Origin: DASSUW01 sp963811895
Lineage (GTDB): Bacteria > Actinomycetota > Thermoleophilia > Solirubrobacterales > Solirubrobacteraceae
NCBI GenBank assembly: GCA_963811895.1
Contig: CAWETE010000003.1
Coordinates: 442,573 to 506,572, forward strand
Direction of reading: 5' to 3'
Length of the DNA stretch: 64,000 bases
The notes under the pieces were generated by a model that had not been told where the DNA came from, searched no databases, and was given only the letters and a program-made list of their open reading frames with translations. Both the position numbers and the translations under genes were made by a program. Shown one piece after another: positions 20,315-28,875 of this stretch (positions are counted from its first letter, which is position 1; the number at the start of each line of letters is the position of its first letter).

Positions 20315-21543
20315 CGGCGGATGTGGTGCATCACGGTGTCGGTCTCCACGGTGCGCTGCTCGCCGGATTCCATGTCCTTCAGCGCCGTACCCTCGTCGCC
20401 GAGGATGGCAACGTACCGGGCTCCCATGCGATCTGCCTGCTTGAGCTGGCCCTTGAGGCTGCGGCCGGCGAGCTCCTGCTGCACGGAGTAGCCCGCGCGC
20501 CTCAGCGCGGTGGCGAGCCTGAACGCGTGGTCGTGGAAGTCGGACTTGGCGTACGAGACGTAGACGTCGACCGGCGGCGGCGCGACCGGCTGCGGGCTGG
20601 CGGCGAGCAGCATCCGCTCGACGCCGGCGGCCCAGCCCACGCCCGGCGTGGGCGGTCCCCCGAGCAGCTCGATCAGGCCGTCGTAGCGACCGCCGCCGCC
20701 GACCCCGGACTGCGCGCCCAGCGCGTCGGAGCTGAACTCGAACACCGTGCGCGTGTAGTAGTCGAGCCCGCGCACGAGCGTCGGATCCACCTCGTAGTCG
20801 AGCCCGGCGCCGTCGAGCAGCGCCTTGACGGTCTCGAAGTGCTCGCGGTCCGCGTCGTCGAGGCGGTCGATGAGGAGCGGAGCGTCCTGCATGACCTCGC
20901 GCGTGCCGGGGTGGTCGGCGTCGAACGCGCGCAGCGGGTTGAGCTCGATGCGATCGCGGACCTCCTGGCTGAGCCGCGACTCGTTCGCCCGCAGGTACTC
21001 CGCAAGCTCGTCGCGGTAGCCGGCCCGGGTCGCGGGCGTGCCGAGGCTCGCGATCCGCAGCCGCGCCTGGACCCGGAGAGCCTCCAGGATCTCGGCGAGC
21101 AGGACGATCGTCTCGGCGTCGACCGCCGGGTCGTCGGATCCGATCGCCTCCACCCCCACCTGCGCGAACTGCCGGTAGCGGCCGTGCTGCGGCCGCTCGG
21201 CGCGGAAGTACGGCCCCAGGTACCAGAGCTTCACCGGCTGCGGGAGCTTGTGCATGCCGTGCTCCATGTACGCGCGGCAGACCGGCGCGGTGCCCTCCGG
21301 CCGGAGCGTCAGCGAGCCTCCCCCGCCGTCGTCGAACGTGTACATCTCCTTCTGCACGACGTCGGTCGACTCGCCGACGCCGCGCGCGAACAGCTCGGTC
21401 GCCTCGAAGGTCGGCGTCTCGATGCGCGAGTAGCCGGCGCGCTCGAAGATGCCCTTGGCCGTGCGCTCGAGCTCGGCGCGGGCGAGCGCCGCCTCGCCGA
21501 GCACGTCGAACGTGCCGCGGGGGGTCTTGATCCGCTCGCTCAA
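20311..21543 (-). CDS. hisS: Histidyl-tRNA synthetase
   Basis: A 410-residue class II HisRS. Motif 1 is in RIETPTFEATELFARGVGES, motif 2 in LRPEGTAPVCRAYMEH. The HisRS-specific signature is VRGLDYYTRTVFEF, and the C-terminal anticodon-binding domain contains VDVYVSYAKSDFHDHAFRLA. The start is TTG at 21543, overlapping the upstream stop as TTGA; the next ATG would delete the conserved KTPRGTFDVLG start. It forms an operon with the metallo-beta-lactamase-fold gene and aspS, a widespread bacterial order. Confidence 0.97.
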   Translation of the reverse strand: MSERIKTPRGTFDVLGEAALARAELERTAKGIFERAGYSRIETPTFEATELFARGVGESTDVVQKEMYTFDDGGGGSLTLRPEGTAPVCRAYMEHGMHKLPQPVKLWYLGPYFRAERPQHGRYRQFAQVGVEAIGSDDPAVDAETIVLLAEILEALRVQARLRIASLGTPATRAGYRDELAEYLRANESRLSQEVRDRIELNPLRAFDADHPGTREVMQDAPLLIDRLDDADREHFETVKALLDGAGLDYEVDPTLVRGLDYYTRTVFEFSSDALGAQSGVGGGGRYDGLIELLGGPPTPGVGWAAGVERMLLAASPQPVAPPPVDVYVSYAKSDFHDHAFRLATALRRAGYSVQQELAGRSLKGQLKQADRMGARYVAILGDEGTALKDMESGEQRTVETDTVMHHIRR

Positions 21544-22160
21544 GACGCGAGTTCGTGCAGGAACGGGTTGGTGGCGCGCTCGCGGCCGAGCGTCGTGGCG
21601 GGGCCGTGGCCGGGCAGGACCCGGGTCTCGTCGGGCAGCGCCTCCAGCAGGCCGGCGATCGACGCCATCAGCGTGGCGTAGTCGCCGCCGGGCAGGTCGG
21701 GGCGGCCGATCGAGCCCTGGAACAGCACGTCGCCGTCGAACAGCAGCCCGTGCTCGGCGAGCGAGAAGCTCACGTGGCCGGGGCTGTGACCGGGCGTGAA
21801 GATGACGTCGAGCTCGAGCCCCGCGAGGCTGAGGCGCTCGCCGCCGTCGAGCGTCTCCTCCGGCTCGTACGGCTCGAACGGGCCGTAGCCCGGGAAGAGG
21901 TAGCTGTTGATGTCCTTGAGGATCGGGACCTCGATCCGCGGGCAGTACACGGGCGCGCCGGTGTGTCGGGCGAGCTGCGCGACCGCCCCCACGTGGTCGA
22001 AGTGCGTGTGCGTGAGCAGGATCGCCTCGACGGGCTGCTCGAGCTCCGCGATCAGGCGGTCGCCCTCGTCACCGGGGTCGATCACGATCGCCCGCTCGGC
22101 CCCGTCGACGATCCAGCAGTTCTCCTGGAGCGGCCCGACGGTGAGGCAGCGGACGTTCAC
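21540..22160 (-). CDS. MBL-fold metallohydrolase, glyoxalase II-like
   Basis: A 206-residue hydrolase. The zinc motif is LLTHTHFDHVGA (HxHxDH); the later ligands are the His in FTPGHSPGHVSF, the Asp in LLFDGDVLFQGSIGR, and the His in VLPGHGPATTLG. The arrangement GDVLF-GSIGR-LPGHGP is that of the glyoxalase II-like group that sits next to hisS in many bacteria. It probably hydrolyses a thioester such as an S-acylthiol. GTG 22160 overlaps the upstream gene's stop by four bases (GTGA). A longer upstream frame exists but lies inside the neighbouring gene. Confidence 0.92.
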   Translation of the reverse strand: MNVRCLTVGPLQENCWIVDGAERAIVIDPGDEGDRLIAELEQPVEAILLTHTHFDHVGAVAQLARHTGAPVYCPRIEVPILKDINSYLFPGYGPFEPYEPEETLDGGERLSLAGLELDVIFTPGHSPGHVSFSLAEHGLLFDGDVLFQGSIGRPDLPGGDYATLMASIAGLLEALPDETRVLPGHGPATTLGRERATNPFLHELAS

Positions 22161-22522
22161 GTCTTCTGCTGCTGCCTGCGGCGCTGGTTGCGCTGGTAGA
22201 CCCAGCGGTCGGTGACGTAGGCGAGCGGGGTGTAGAGCAGCACGGCGAAGACGCACAGGAAGATCGACTGGCTGAGCGCGGCGTTGCTGCCGAACACGCC
22301 GATCTGCGTGAACAGGAACAGCAGGCCGGCCATCAGCGCCGCCTTCAGGAACGCGGCGTTCCAGGTCGGCGGCTTGTTCATCCGGCGCTCGCGCGCGGTC
22401 TCGCGACCGGCCTTCTTGAGCTCTTCCTCGGTCGGGCGGCGGCCGGTGCGGCCGCGCGTCTCCACGACGCCCGCCGCGTTGCCGCGGTGCTTGCTCCGGC
22501 GCTTGCGCTTCGTCTGTGCCAT
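22157..22522 (-). CDS. Small two-helix membrane protein, function unknown
   Basis: A 121-residue protein. The strongly basic N-terminus (AQTKRKRRSKHRGN) and an Arg/Glu-rich stretch up to residue 50 precede two membrane helices (about 55-75 and 80-100, FLKAALMAGLLFLFTQIGVF and SIFLCVFAVLLYTPLAYV). A basic, Gln-rich cytoplasmic tail follows. No family is recognised. It is first in the hisS-aspS operon and overlaps the metallohydrolase by GTGA. ATG 22522 lacks a ribosome site, but a TACCCT box ends 10 nt upstream. Confidence 0.8.
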   Translation of the reverse strand: MAQTKRKRRSKHRGNAAGVVETRGRTGRRPTEEELKKAGRETARERRMNKPPTWNAAFLKAALMAGLLFLFTQIGVFGSNAALSQSIFLCVFAVLLYTPLAYVTDRWVYQRNQRRRQQQKT

Positions 22523-22538
22523 GGCTGTCTGGAGGGTA
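22523..22538 (-). promoter_or_regulatory. -10 box (TACCCT) for the hisS-aspS operon
   Basis: TACCCT at 22538-22533 (minus strand) lies 10 nt before ATG 22522. It sits between the upstream gene's stop and this start; the leader would be very short. Confidence 0.5.
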
Positions 22539-22542
22539 GCGG

Positions 22543-23334
22543 TCAGTCCAGCAGCGGGGCGCCGCGCAGCGGTACGTCCGGGAAGGATTCGAACGCGCTG
22601 CGCGGGGCCGGAGCGACGAGCTCGGTGCCGGTCACGGTGGCGTGTCGCTGCACCGCCCTGACCACGTCGCCCGGCGTCGTGTGGTCGAGCTCCTCGACGT
22701 TGGTGGAGACCTGGACGATGCCCTGCGTGGGCAGCTCGAGCCCGAGGGCGCGCACGCCGGGGAGCGTGCGGATCTCGGCCGCGATCGCCTTGGCCGTCGC
22801 GGGCGAGGCGTCGATCTCCACGTTGAAGGCGGCCAGCGGCGGCCGGGCGGCGACGAGCGTGGCGCCGGCGGTCGGGTGCGGGCGCGGCGGCCCGGCGTCG
22901 GGTGGGATCCGCTCGATCCCGCCGCGCCGCAGCTCGGCGCGCGTGCGCCCGCCCGCAAGGTCGCCGTACAGGTACACGGGGACCTCGAGCTCGTGGCCGA
23001 TGCGGTCGGCGAGGATCAGCGCCTCGGCGATCGCCGCGCCGCGCTGGGCGCGCTCCAGATAGACGATCGGGGCCACGTCGACCGCGCCCACGCGCGGGTG
23101 CGCGCCCGCGTGATGCGACAGGTCGATCCGGGCGATCGCCTCGCGCGCGCCGTCGATCACGCGCTGGGCCAGCTCTCCCGGCTCCCCGCGCAGCGTGAAC
23201 ACCGACCGGTGGTGGTCGGGGTCGGAGGAGTGGTGGATCAGGCCGGGCCCGAAGGCGGCGGCGATGGCGGCGACGGCCTCGGGGTCGCGGCCCTCGGAGA
23301 CGTTGGGGACGGCGAGGAGCAGGCGCGTGTCGTA
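22543..23334 (-). CDS. Glutamate formimidoyltransferase-like protein (FtcD N-domain family)
   Basis: The frame from 23334 encodes a near-complete formiminotransferase: LLLAVPNVSEGRDPEAVAA near its start, DHHRSVFTLRG, then LSHHAGAHPRVGAVDVAPIV (folate and substrate site). A second sub-domain follows (VEIDASPATAKAIAAEIR; LPTQGIVQVSTNVEE). The family moves the formimino group of N-formimino-glutamate to tetrahydrofolate during histidine breakdown. An in-frame TGA at 23335-23337 and the absence of ATG/GTG/TTG before GTG 23202 are odd. GTG 23202 would delete the conserved first 44 residues. A CTG at 23322 is the only plausible early initiator. A strong hairpin abuts the 5' end. Confidence 0.8.
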   Translation of the reverse strand, partial: YDTRLLLAVPNVSEGRDPEAVAAIAAAFGPGLIHHSSDPDHHRSVFTLRGEPGELAQRVIDGAREAIARIDLSHHAGAHPRVGAVDVAPIVYLERAQRGAAIAEALILADRIGHELEVPVYLYGDLAGGRTRAELRRGGIERIPPDAGPPRPHPTAGATLVAARPPLAAFNVEIDASPATAKAIAAEIRTLPGVRALGLELPTQGIVQVSTNVEELDHTTPGDVVRAVQRHATVTGTELVAPAPRSAFESFPDVPLRGAPLLD

Positions 23335-23336
23335 TC

Positions 23337-23375
23337 AGAACGCCCCCGAGCCTGCCGCGGGCTCGGGGGCGTTCT
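23337..23375. terminator. Strong 16-bp stem hairpin after the GNAT-like gene
   Basis: A perfect 16-base inverted repeat (AGAACGCCCCCGAGCC and its complement) with loop TGCCGCG. It lies 23 bases past the stop of the small acetyltransferase-like gene and touches the 5' end of the formimidoyltransferase frame. Confidence 0.85.
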
Positions 23376-23398
23376 GTGGGGGTCGAGCCTGCGGGGGG

Positions 23399-23710
23399 TC
23401 AGGCGTCGACGGCGACCGCCGGATGCATCCGCTCGCGGATGCGATCGGCGACCGAGGGGGTCCGCCGGTGGGCGAGGATGCCGGCCGCGCGGGCGCGCAT
23501 GTGCGCGAGCACGTAGGGGGCGCCCGGGAGGGCGGCCGTCACGGCGCGGTTCTCGTCGATCGCGAGCGCCGCGGCGACGACGCCCTTGAGCTCGCCGACG
23601 ATGATCTGGCCGGAGGGCCACTCCTCTTCGGTCGACCAGCCGAGCCGGACCAGCTCGGGCACGTCGTCGACGCGGGCGTCGCGGATCACGTAGGCGGTGG
23701 CGGAATACAT
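23399..23710 (-). CDS. Small GNAT-like (acetyltransferase N-half) protein
   Basis: A 103-residue protein. The order YVIRDARVDDVPELVRL, IIVGELKGVVAAALAIDENR and a downstream ...LAHMRARAAG resembles the first half of GNAT folds: the alpha1 helix followed by the beta2-beta4 hairpin with an AEVDGxVVAALS-like strand. The acetyl-CoA pyrophosphate loop is not present, so catalysis is doubtful. ATG 23710 has AAGGAG about 8 nt upstream, which decides the start over the longer frame from 23761. It is followed by a strong terminator, so probably monocistronic. Confidence 0.7.
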   Translation of the reverse strand: MYSATAYVIRDARVDDVPELVRLGWSTEEEWPSGQIIVGELKGVVAAALAIDENRAVTAALPGAPYVLAHMRARAAGILAHRRTPSVADRIRERMHPAVAVDA

Positions 23711-23788
23711 GCGGGGAGCTCCTTGGGGGCGGAGTTGGGCTGCTTGCCCTCTAAGACGCACAGACCGCCGGCCTATTCCATTTGATAC

Positions 23789-26519
23789 CTACGCGATCGC
23801 GACTGCCTCGCCCACCGCCGCACGGAGCTCCGAGCGGCTCGTGATGTCGAGCTTCTGGAAGGCGTGCGTGAGGTGGGTCTCGACCGTGCGCTGGGTCACG
23901 TAGAGCTGCTCGGCTATCTCGCGGTTGGTGAGCCCGTCGGCGGCCAGGATCGCGACGCGGTGCTCCGCCGGGGTGAGCGCCTCGACGCCGGAGAGCGCGG
24001 TGCGGCGCGGGCGGGCGCCGGCGCTCTGCAGCTCGTGGCGGGCGCGGCGGGCGAGCAGGCGCATGCCGCCGCGGTCGGCGATCTCGAGCGCGCGGCGCAG
24101 GGGCTCGCGGGCGTCGCTGCGGCGGTTGGCGCGCCGGAGCGCGGCCCCGAGGTCGACGAGCGCGCGCGTGTGCTCGAGCCGGTTGGGCGAGGTCTCGAGC
24201 AGGGCGCAGGCCTCCTCGAGCAGCGTGATGCGAGTCGCCGCTGCGGGCGAGCGCGCGCAGGGCGGCGCCCTTCGGACCTGGCAGCCCGAGGCGCTCGGCG
24301 AGCGCGAGGTGCTCCTCCGCCAGCTCGCGCGCACCGTCCTCCGACGCCTCGGCGAGGTCGGCGCGCCAGGTCGCGAAGCCCGGGTGCGAGACGCCCAGCT
24401 CGCTCCAGCGGTCGCCGGCGGCGAGCATGTCGGCCCGGGCCTCCGCGTAGCGGCGCTGGGCGAGCCGCAGCCGGCCGCGCGACTGGAGCAGGAGCGGAGC
24501 GGCCAGCGCTCCCGGCGGCGGCTCGCCGAGCTGGTCGGCCCGGGCGAGGGCCGCGTCGGCGTCGTCGAGCTCGTCGAGCTCGATCAGGGCGTCCACGAGG
24601 AACGTGAGCGTCCACAGCATCGCGGGCGCGGGCGTGACGGGCAGCTTGTACTCGAAGCCGATGCGCGCGTCGGCCTCGGCGTCGCGCGGGCGGCCCGCGC
24701 GCAGCAGCGCCATGGAGCGGATCATGCAGCCGTGGGCGAGGGCGATGCGCCAGCCGCGCGGGCGCGCCGTGTCGACGAGGGCATCGCAGTAGGCGATCGC
24801 GGTGTCGAGCTCCTCGTTGATGACGAGCACGATGCCGCCGACGGACCCGAGCAGCGAGTCGTCCTCCAGCACCCCGCCCTCGAAGACGGGCCGCACCAGC
24901 GCGACTGCTCGCTCCGCGGGCTCGCCGGCCATCATCGCGCCCATCGCGGCGTTGACGTTCATGAGCTCGGAGGGCGCGGCGCGCCGCACGCGGTCGAGCG
25001 ACTCGGGCACCGTCGCCGCGTGCGTCCACCCGTTGGTCACGTACTCGGCCTCGAGGCGGACCAGCGCCTCGGCCGACAGTCCTGCGGGGTCCTCGAGCAC
25101 CGGCCGGGCGACTTCCATCGCCGCAGGGAAGTGGCCGCCGAGCCCGAGGGCGCGGGCGCCGCGCAGCGCGAGCTCGCAGCGCTGCTCCGGCGAAGCGGCG
25201 CGCTCGACGGCGGCGCGCAGCATGGCGGGAGCCTCCGGATGCAGGTGCGCGGCCAGCGCCTGCCCGAGCTCGCCGGTGACGTCGGCGGCGACGGCCGGAT
25301 CGAGCGGCGGCTCGGTGAGCGCGCGGCGCAGGAACCCCGCCGCGCTCTCGGGCGCGCCGCGAGCGCCGGCCATGGCGGCCGCCTGCCTCAGCGTGGCCAC
25401 GGTGGCGGGGTCGGCGAGGGGCTCGGTCCGCAGCAGGTGCACGGCGACGTCCTCCGCGCCGGCGTGCTCGTCCTCGAGCAGCCGGGCGGCGCGGGCGTGC
25501 CAGAGCGCGCGCTCGCCGGGCGGCAGGCTCCGGTAGAGGGCGGCGGCGACGAGCGGGTGGGCGAGCCCGTCGCCTTCGAGCAGCCCGGCGGCGCGCAGGG
25601 CGTCGGCCAGCGGAGCGGCCGCTTCGTGCTCGAGGCCGGCGAGCCGGGCGGCGTGCCGCAGCGGGGCGGTCCGGCCGAGCACGGCGTACGCGCGGGCCAG
25701 CGGCGCGGCGCCCTCCGGGAGCCGGGCCAGGCGCCGCTCGACGCTGCGCGCCACCTGCTCCGGGCCGAAGGCGCTCAGCCCCGATGCGACCTGCTCGGTG
25801 GGCGCGATCCGCTCCGCGACGAGGTGGCCGAGCAGCGCGTGCAGCAGGAACGGGTTGCCGCCGGTGACGGAGTGACAGGCGTGGGCGAACGAGGCGTCCG
25901 CCTGCGGCAGCCGCGCGCGCACCAGCGCCTCGGCGGCGGCGGGTCCGAGCGGGCGCGGGCGGACCGGCGGCTCGGCCGCCGCCAGCAGCTCGGCGAGCAG
26001 GTCCGGCTCCGGCACCGGCTCGCCCGCGCGCACCGCGCAGAGGACGCCGAGCGGCAGCTCGTCGAGCCGGCGGGCGAGCTGGCCGAGCCAGCGCAGCGAG
26101 GGCGCGTCGGCCCAGTGGACGTCGTCGGCCACCAGCAGGAGCGGTGCGTGCTCGGCGAGGTCGCTGACCAGCCAGGTGAGCCCGTGCGCGGCGGCGTACA
26201 TGGCGTCGCCCGCCAGCGCGGGCTCGGGCGTCTCGGGATCGAGCGCGCGGCGGGCGAGCGCCGCGGCGCCGACGGCGTCGTCGCCGCGACCGAACAGCTG
26301 CCGTGCGACGCCCCAGGCGGCGTCCTGCTCGAGCGGACCGCCGCGGGCCCGCAGGACGGTCATCCCGTCCGCCTCGGCGAAGCGCGCGACCGCGGCAAGC
26401 AGGCTCGACTTGCCGATTCCGGCCGGGCCCTCCACCACCGTCACGCGGCCGCTGCCTGCGCGCACCGCCGCAAGCTGCCGGCCGATGGCCGCGAGATCGC
26501 TGTCGCGGTCGAGCAGCAT
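23789..26519 (-). CDS. Large ATP-binding LuxR-family transcriptional regulator (LAL type), frameshifted near 24240
   Basis: About 909 residues when read across one frameshift. The N-terminal AAA/NTPase domain has Walker A EGPAGIGKSSLLAA near residue 30 and Walker B PLLLVADDVHWAD. A long TPR-like helical middle follows. The C-terminal LuxR helix-turn-helix (LTPAEHRVAILAADGLTNRE...VTQRTVETHLTHAF) ends at 23789. As sequenced, the N-terminal frame loses homology at about 24240, and the TPR end plus HTH lie in the next frame. Removing one G of CGCAGCGGCGAC gives ARSATRITLLEEA and a 3n gene. LAL regulators switch genes in response to ATP and a ligand. It is divergent from the methyltransferase gene. 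Confidence 0.88.
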
Positions 26520-26532
26520 CAGGATGACCGTA
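26520..26532 (-). promoter_or_regulatory. -10 box (TACGGT) for the LuxR gene, leaderless type
   Basis: TACGGT at 26532-26527 on the minus strand, then seven bases, then ATG 26519. There is no ribosome site. It lies in the 104-base divergent region with the methyltransferase gene. Confidence 0.55.
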
Positions 26533-26623
26533 CGCCTGCTGATTGCTCAACGCCAGTGCCCCGGCGAAAGATCGTGGGGTCGTCCACGATGCGCGCGCGG
26601 CGGCCGCGGTCGAGCATCGCGGC

Positions 26624-27448
26624 ATGAGCACACTTGTCCACGAATACGCGCTCGGACGCACTCCCGAGGAGTACGAGCGGCTGCGGGCCCAGTCCCGCGT
26701 GTGGGAGGCCGCCACGGCGCGGCTCTTCGACCAGGTCGGGCTCGGCCCCGGCGCCCGCTGCCTCGACGCCGGCTGCGGGCCCGGCGAGACCATGCGGATG
26801 ATGGCCCAGCGCGTCGGGCCCGAGGGCTTGGTGATGGGCGTCGACGTCGACGTTCAGCTCGGCGCCCAGGCGGTTCGCTCGCTCCACGCGGCCGGCCACC
26901 ACCAGTGCGCGTTCGAGCACGGCGACGTATCGCGCGCCGGCCGGATCCCCGGCGGGCCGTTCGACCTCGTCTTCGCCCGCCTGCTGCTGTTCCACGTGCA
27001 CGACCGGGTGGGCGTCCTGCGCAACCTGTGGGACTGGGTCGCGCCGGGCGGGCACCTCGTCGTCCAGGACTACGACGCGGAGCCGTGCAACGTCCAGCCG
27101 GAGCTCGAGACGATCGACGAGTTCAGGCGCGTCGTGACCGGGGCGTTCGACGCCGCCGGCTGCGACAAGCGGGCCGGCCACCACCTGCCCCTGCTCTTCG
27201 CCGAGGCCGGGATCGGCGCGCCCGACGGCACCGACGTCGCGGGGCGGCTCGAGCCGTTCTCGGCGGCCAGCGCGATGTTCGGCGCCATCTACCGCAGCGT
27301 CCTGCCGGGCGCACTGGCGCTGGGACTGACCACGGAGGAGCAGAGCGAGCGCTGGTTCGACGACCTGGCGCGTGACACCGCCGAGTACGGCGGGCACGCC
27401 GCCATGTGGCCGCTGATGATCGGCGCCTGGAAGCGGAAGGCCGCCTGA
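26624..27448 (+). CDS. SAM-dependent class I methyltransferase
   Basis: A 274-residue methyltransferase. SAM motif I is CLDAGCGPGETMRMM, the acidic loop is VMGVDVDVQ, motif II is in FDLVFARLLLFHV, and motif III is WVAPGGHLVVQDYD. The C-terminal third (IYRSVLPGALALGL...) resembles the UbiE/Erg6-like small-molecule group. The substrate is unknown. ATG 26624 is preferred to an upstream ATG-like start at 26543 because homology begins at LVHEYALGRTPEEYERL. The stop overlaps the next start (TGATG), so it is co-translated with the FAD oxidoreductase; together they probably tailor one metabolite (inference). Confidence 0.9.
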   Translation: MSTLVHEYALGRTPEEYERLRAQSRVWEAATARLFDQVGLGPGARCLDAGCGPGETMRMMAQRVGPEGLVMGVDVDVQLGAQAVRSLHAAGHHQCAFEHGDVSRAGRIPGGPFDLVFARLLLFHVHDRVGVLRNLWDWVAPGGHLVVQDYDAEPCNVQPELETIDEFRRVVTGAFDAAGCDKRAGHHLPLLFAEAGIGAPDGTDVAGRLEPFSAASAMFGAIYRSVLPGALALGLTTEEQSERWFDDLARDTAEYGGHAAMWPLMIGAWKRKAA

Positions 27449-28875
27449 TGAGCCACGCCGTGGTCGTCGGTGGCAGCATCGGCGGGCTGCTCGCGGCCTC
27501 TGCCCTCGCCGGGACGTACTCGCACGTGACGATCCTCGACCGAGATGAGCTGCCCGAGGACCTCGTCGAGCGCCGAGCCGTGCCGCAGGGCCGGCACGTC
27601 CACGTCCTGCTGCCGCAGGGCTGCGCGCATCTCGAGTCGCTGCTGCCCGGCCTCAGCGGCCAGCTCGTCGATGCGGGCGCGCCCCTGTGCGACCTGCTCG
27701 GGCAGATGCGCTGGATCGTCAACGGCTTCGAGCTCGCCCGCGCCTCGACCGGACTGCGGACGGTCGTCGCGAGCCGGCCGTTCATCGAGGGCCACGTGCG
27801 CCGGCGCGTGCGCGCGCTGCCGGGAGTCGAGCTGGTCCCGCGCTGCGAGGCCGTCGATCTCGTGGCGTGCCGCGGCGGCAGCCGCGTGACGGGCGTCCGC
27901 GTCGCCCGTGACGGCGTCGAGCGGACGCTCGACGCGGACCTCGTGGTGTGCGCGACCGGCCGTGCCGCTCAGGTGCCTGCCTGGCTCGGCGCCCTCGGCT
28001 TCCCGCAGCCGCGGCACGAGCGCATGACGCTCGGCATCAGGTACGCCAGCCGTCGGCTCCGGCTGCCGGTCCGCGCGCTCGGCGACGACCGGATGGTGCT
28101 GGTGGGCGCCCGGCCCGGGAACGCACGAGCGCTCGGGCTCTTCGCGCAGGAGAACGGCGATTGGCTGCTGACGCTCGGCGGCTACGGGGCCGCCCACCGC
28201 CCGCCGAACAGCGACGCCGGCTTCGCGGACTTCGCCGCCACCGTCGCGCCGCCCGACGTGGCGCAGGCGATCCGCGACGCCGAGCCACTCGGCCCGATCG
28301 CCACCCACGGGTTCCCCGCGAGCCGCCGCTGGCGCTACGACCGCCTGCACCGCTTCCCCGCCGGGCTGCTCGTGACCGGCGACGCGATCTGCTCCTTCAA
28401 CCCGCTCTACGGACAGGGCATGACCGTCGCCGCCGCCCACGCGCTGGCGCTGCGCGAATGCCTGCGCACCGGCGACCGCGCGCTGGCGAGCCGCTTCTTC
28501 GCCGCCGCACGGCAGCCCACGGAGGACGCCTGGGGTCTTGCCACCGCCGCCGACCTCGCACTACCGGAGGTCCCCGGCCGCCGCCCCCCGGCCGTGCGCG
28601 CCGTCAACCGCTACGTGCGCCGCATGCACGCCGTCGCCGAGCACGACCCGGTGGCGGCCGCCGCCTTCGTGGAGGTCGTGACCATGCACCGCCGCCCGGC
28701 TCACATGCTCCGGCTCGGGCTCGCGCTCCGCGTGGCGGGACGCAGGCTGCGTAGCTCGAGTAGCGTCGCCCTACCGCGACCTGCGAGTGTCGGGCCATGC
28801 CCAAGCGCCCAATCGTCCTGCTGCACGGATACAGCGACAGCGCCGAGAGCCTCGGCCCTTGGCGGGACATCCTGA
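27448..28875 (+). CDS. FAD-dependent oxidoreductase/monooxygenase-like protein
   Basis: A 475-residue flavoprotein. It has a Rossmann dinucleotide motif VVVGGSIGGLLAASAL at the N-terminus, the acid end of strand 2 in TILDRDELP, a second motif with VVCATGR, and the FAD-ribityl motif LVTGDAICSFNPLYGQGMT. This layout is that of the PHBH/geranylgeranyl reductase group. HGFPASRRWRYDRLHRFP precedes the GD motif as in tailoring oxygenases. The last ~30 residues overlap the start of the esterase gene by 79 bases and look non-conserved, so the true C-terminus may be earlier. It is coupled to the methyltransferase by TGATG. Confidence 0.88.
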   Translation: MSHAVVVGGSIGGLLAASALAGTYSHVTILDRDELPEDLVERRAVPQGRHVHVLLPQGCAHLESLLPGLSGQLVDAGAPLCDLLGQMRWIVNGFELARASTGLRTVVASRPFIEGHVRRRVRALPGVELVPRCEAVDLVACRGGSRVTGVRVARDGVERTLDADLVVCATGRAAQVPAWLGALGFPQPRHERMTLGIRYASRRLRLPVRALGDDRMVLVGARPGNARALGLFAQENGDWLLTLGGYGAAHRPPNSDAGFADFAATVAPPDVAQAIRDAEPLGPIATHGFPASRRWRYDRLHRFPAGLLVTGDAICSFNPLYGQGMTVAAAHALALRECLRTGDRALASRFFAAARQPTEDAWGLATAADLALPEVPGRRPPAVRAVNRYVRRMHAVAEHDPVAAAAFVEVVTMHRRPAHMLRLGLALRVAGRRLRSSSSVALPRPASVGPCPSAQSSCCTDTATAPRASALGGTS

